Below the pieces are notes generated by a model. The model ran no database searches. It had not been told where the DNA came from and was given only the letters and a program-made list of their open reading frames with translations. A stretch of 14,274 nt of DNA from positions 1 to 14,274 of the forward strand of contig CABTZO010000025.1 in assembly GCA_902489335.1 (NCBI GenBank). Direction: 5' to 3'. Origin of the DNA: an uncultured Oscillospiraceae bacterium. Lineage in GTDB: Bacteria; Bacillota; Clostridia; Oscillospirales; Acutalibacteraceae. Shown here one piece after another: positions 13,657 to 14,274 of the stretch. Within the stretch, counting starts at the first letter, position 1; each line of letters starts with the position of its first letter. A program made the position numbers and the translations under genes.

Positions 13657-14274
13657 ATGTCAGTAATTTCAATGAAACAATTATTGGAAGCAGGAGTTCA
13701 CTTCGGTCATCAAACCAGAAGATGGAACCCCAAAATGGATAGATACATTTTTACTCAACGTAATGGTATCTATATTATCGATTTGCAGAAAACAGTAAAG
13801 AAGCTTGATGAAGCATACAATTTTGCTAAGCAAATCGCTGAAGACGGCGGAACAATTTTATTTGTAGGAACAAAAAAGCAGGCTTCTGATGCAATCAAAG
13901 AGGAAGCTCTCAGATGTGGAATGCCATTTGTTAACGCAAGATGGCTCGGAGGAATGCTTACTAACTTCAAAACAATAAGAAAGAGAATTGCAAGACTCGC
14001 TCAACTTAAAGAAATGAGAGAAAACGGAACTTTTGACTTATTGCCTAAAAAAGAAGTTCTTAAATTAAATCTTCAAATTGATAAGCTTGAAAAATTCCTT
14101 GGCGGAATTGTAGATATGAAAAAACAACCGGCTGCCATGTTTATTGTAGATCCTAAGAAAGAAAGAATTGCAGTTGCGGAAGCACACAAACTAAATATAC
14201 CTATTATCGCAATTGTTGATACAAACTGTGATCCGGATGAAATTGATTATGTAATTCCCGGTAATGACGATGCA
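13657..14274 (+). CDS. rpsB: 30S ribosomal protein S2, 3' end missing
   Basis: S2 is a late-assembling protein of the small ribosomal subunit, near the S1 binding region. The first 206 codons are in the window, and the gene runs off the right edge. Family motifs are clear: MKQLLEAGVHFGHQTRRWNPKM at the N-terminus, YIFTQRNGIYIIDLQKT, FVGTKKQA, FVNARWLGGMLTNFKTI, and near the edge IIAIVDTNCDPDEIDYVIPGNDDA. The ATG is preceded by AGGAGG at five bases. S2 proteins usually have 230-260 residues, so some 25-50 are missing. It is normally followed by tsf. It lies downstream of hydF with 160 bases between and probably has its own promoter. Confidence 0.98.
   Translation, partial: MSVISMKQLLEAGVHFGHQTRRWNPKMDRYIFTQRNGIYIIDLQKTVKKLDEAYNFAKQIAEDGGTILFVGTKKQASDAIKEEALRCGMPFVNARWLGGMLTNFKTIRKRIARLAQLKEMRENGTFDLLPKKEVLKLNLQIDKLEKFLGGIVDMKKQPAAMFIVDPKKERIAVAEAHKLNIPIIAIVDTNCDPDEIDYVIPGNDDA

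Noticed and set aside
13593..13739. A short plus-strand frame starting in the rpsB leader and overlapping rpsB
   Set aside because: It has no ribosome site, its start lies inside a hairpin loop, and the overlap with rpsB is in a different frame with low-complexity sequence.

Overview
The window is an AT-rich stretch of a Gram-positive (Firmicutes) chromosome, most likely an obligate anaerobe of the Clostridia. Three things point there: a PolC-type replicative polymerase, a uppS-cdsA-dxr-rseP-ispG-polC gene order typical of Firmicutes, and a complete [FeFe]-hydrogenase maturation operon. Strong AGGAGG-type ribosome sites and frequent TTG starts fit the same group. No phage, IS, CRISPR or defence genes are visible.

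Bases 1-8223 hold a tight co-directional operon with gaps of 10 bases or less, or short overlaps. It contains the 3' part of uppS (undecaprenyl diphosphate synthase), cdsA (CDP-diglyceride synthase), dxr and ispG (two steps of the MEP isoprenoid pathway), rseP (intramembrane protease) and polC. The isoprenoid genes feed the UppS lipid carrier, and CdsA feeds phospholipid synthesis. The PolC is unusually short (1162 residues). The proofreading exonuclease that normally interrupts the PHP domain is absent, and so is the first N-terminal domain. The PHP metal-site residues all appear to be present.

Bases 8224-9159 (minus strand) encode a free-standing E2-type acyltransferase catalytic domain. 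Its stop codon abuts the polC stop with no base between. Its intrinsic terminator appears to lie inside the polC coding sequence, and its promoter (TTGTTA-17-TATAAT, minus strand) is recognisable at 9286-9314. The 397-base divergent intergenic region (9160-9556) also holds a GC-rich hairpin, palindromes and the hyd promoter.

Bases 9557-13496 encode a TM1266-family regulator, HydE, HydG and HydF in that order. HydG makes the CO and CN- ligands, HydE works on the organic bridging part of the cluster, and HydF is the GTPase scaffold that delivers the 2Fe subcluster to the hydrogenase. No hydrogenase structural gene lies in the window.

Bases 13497-13656 form a promoter plus a structured leader, followed by rpsB (ribosomal protein S2), which runs off the right edge. 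In most Firmicutes rpsB lies upstream of uppS, and polC is followed by rimP/nusA, so the canonical cluster has been rearranged here.
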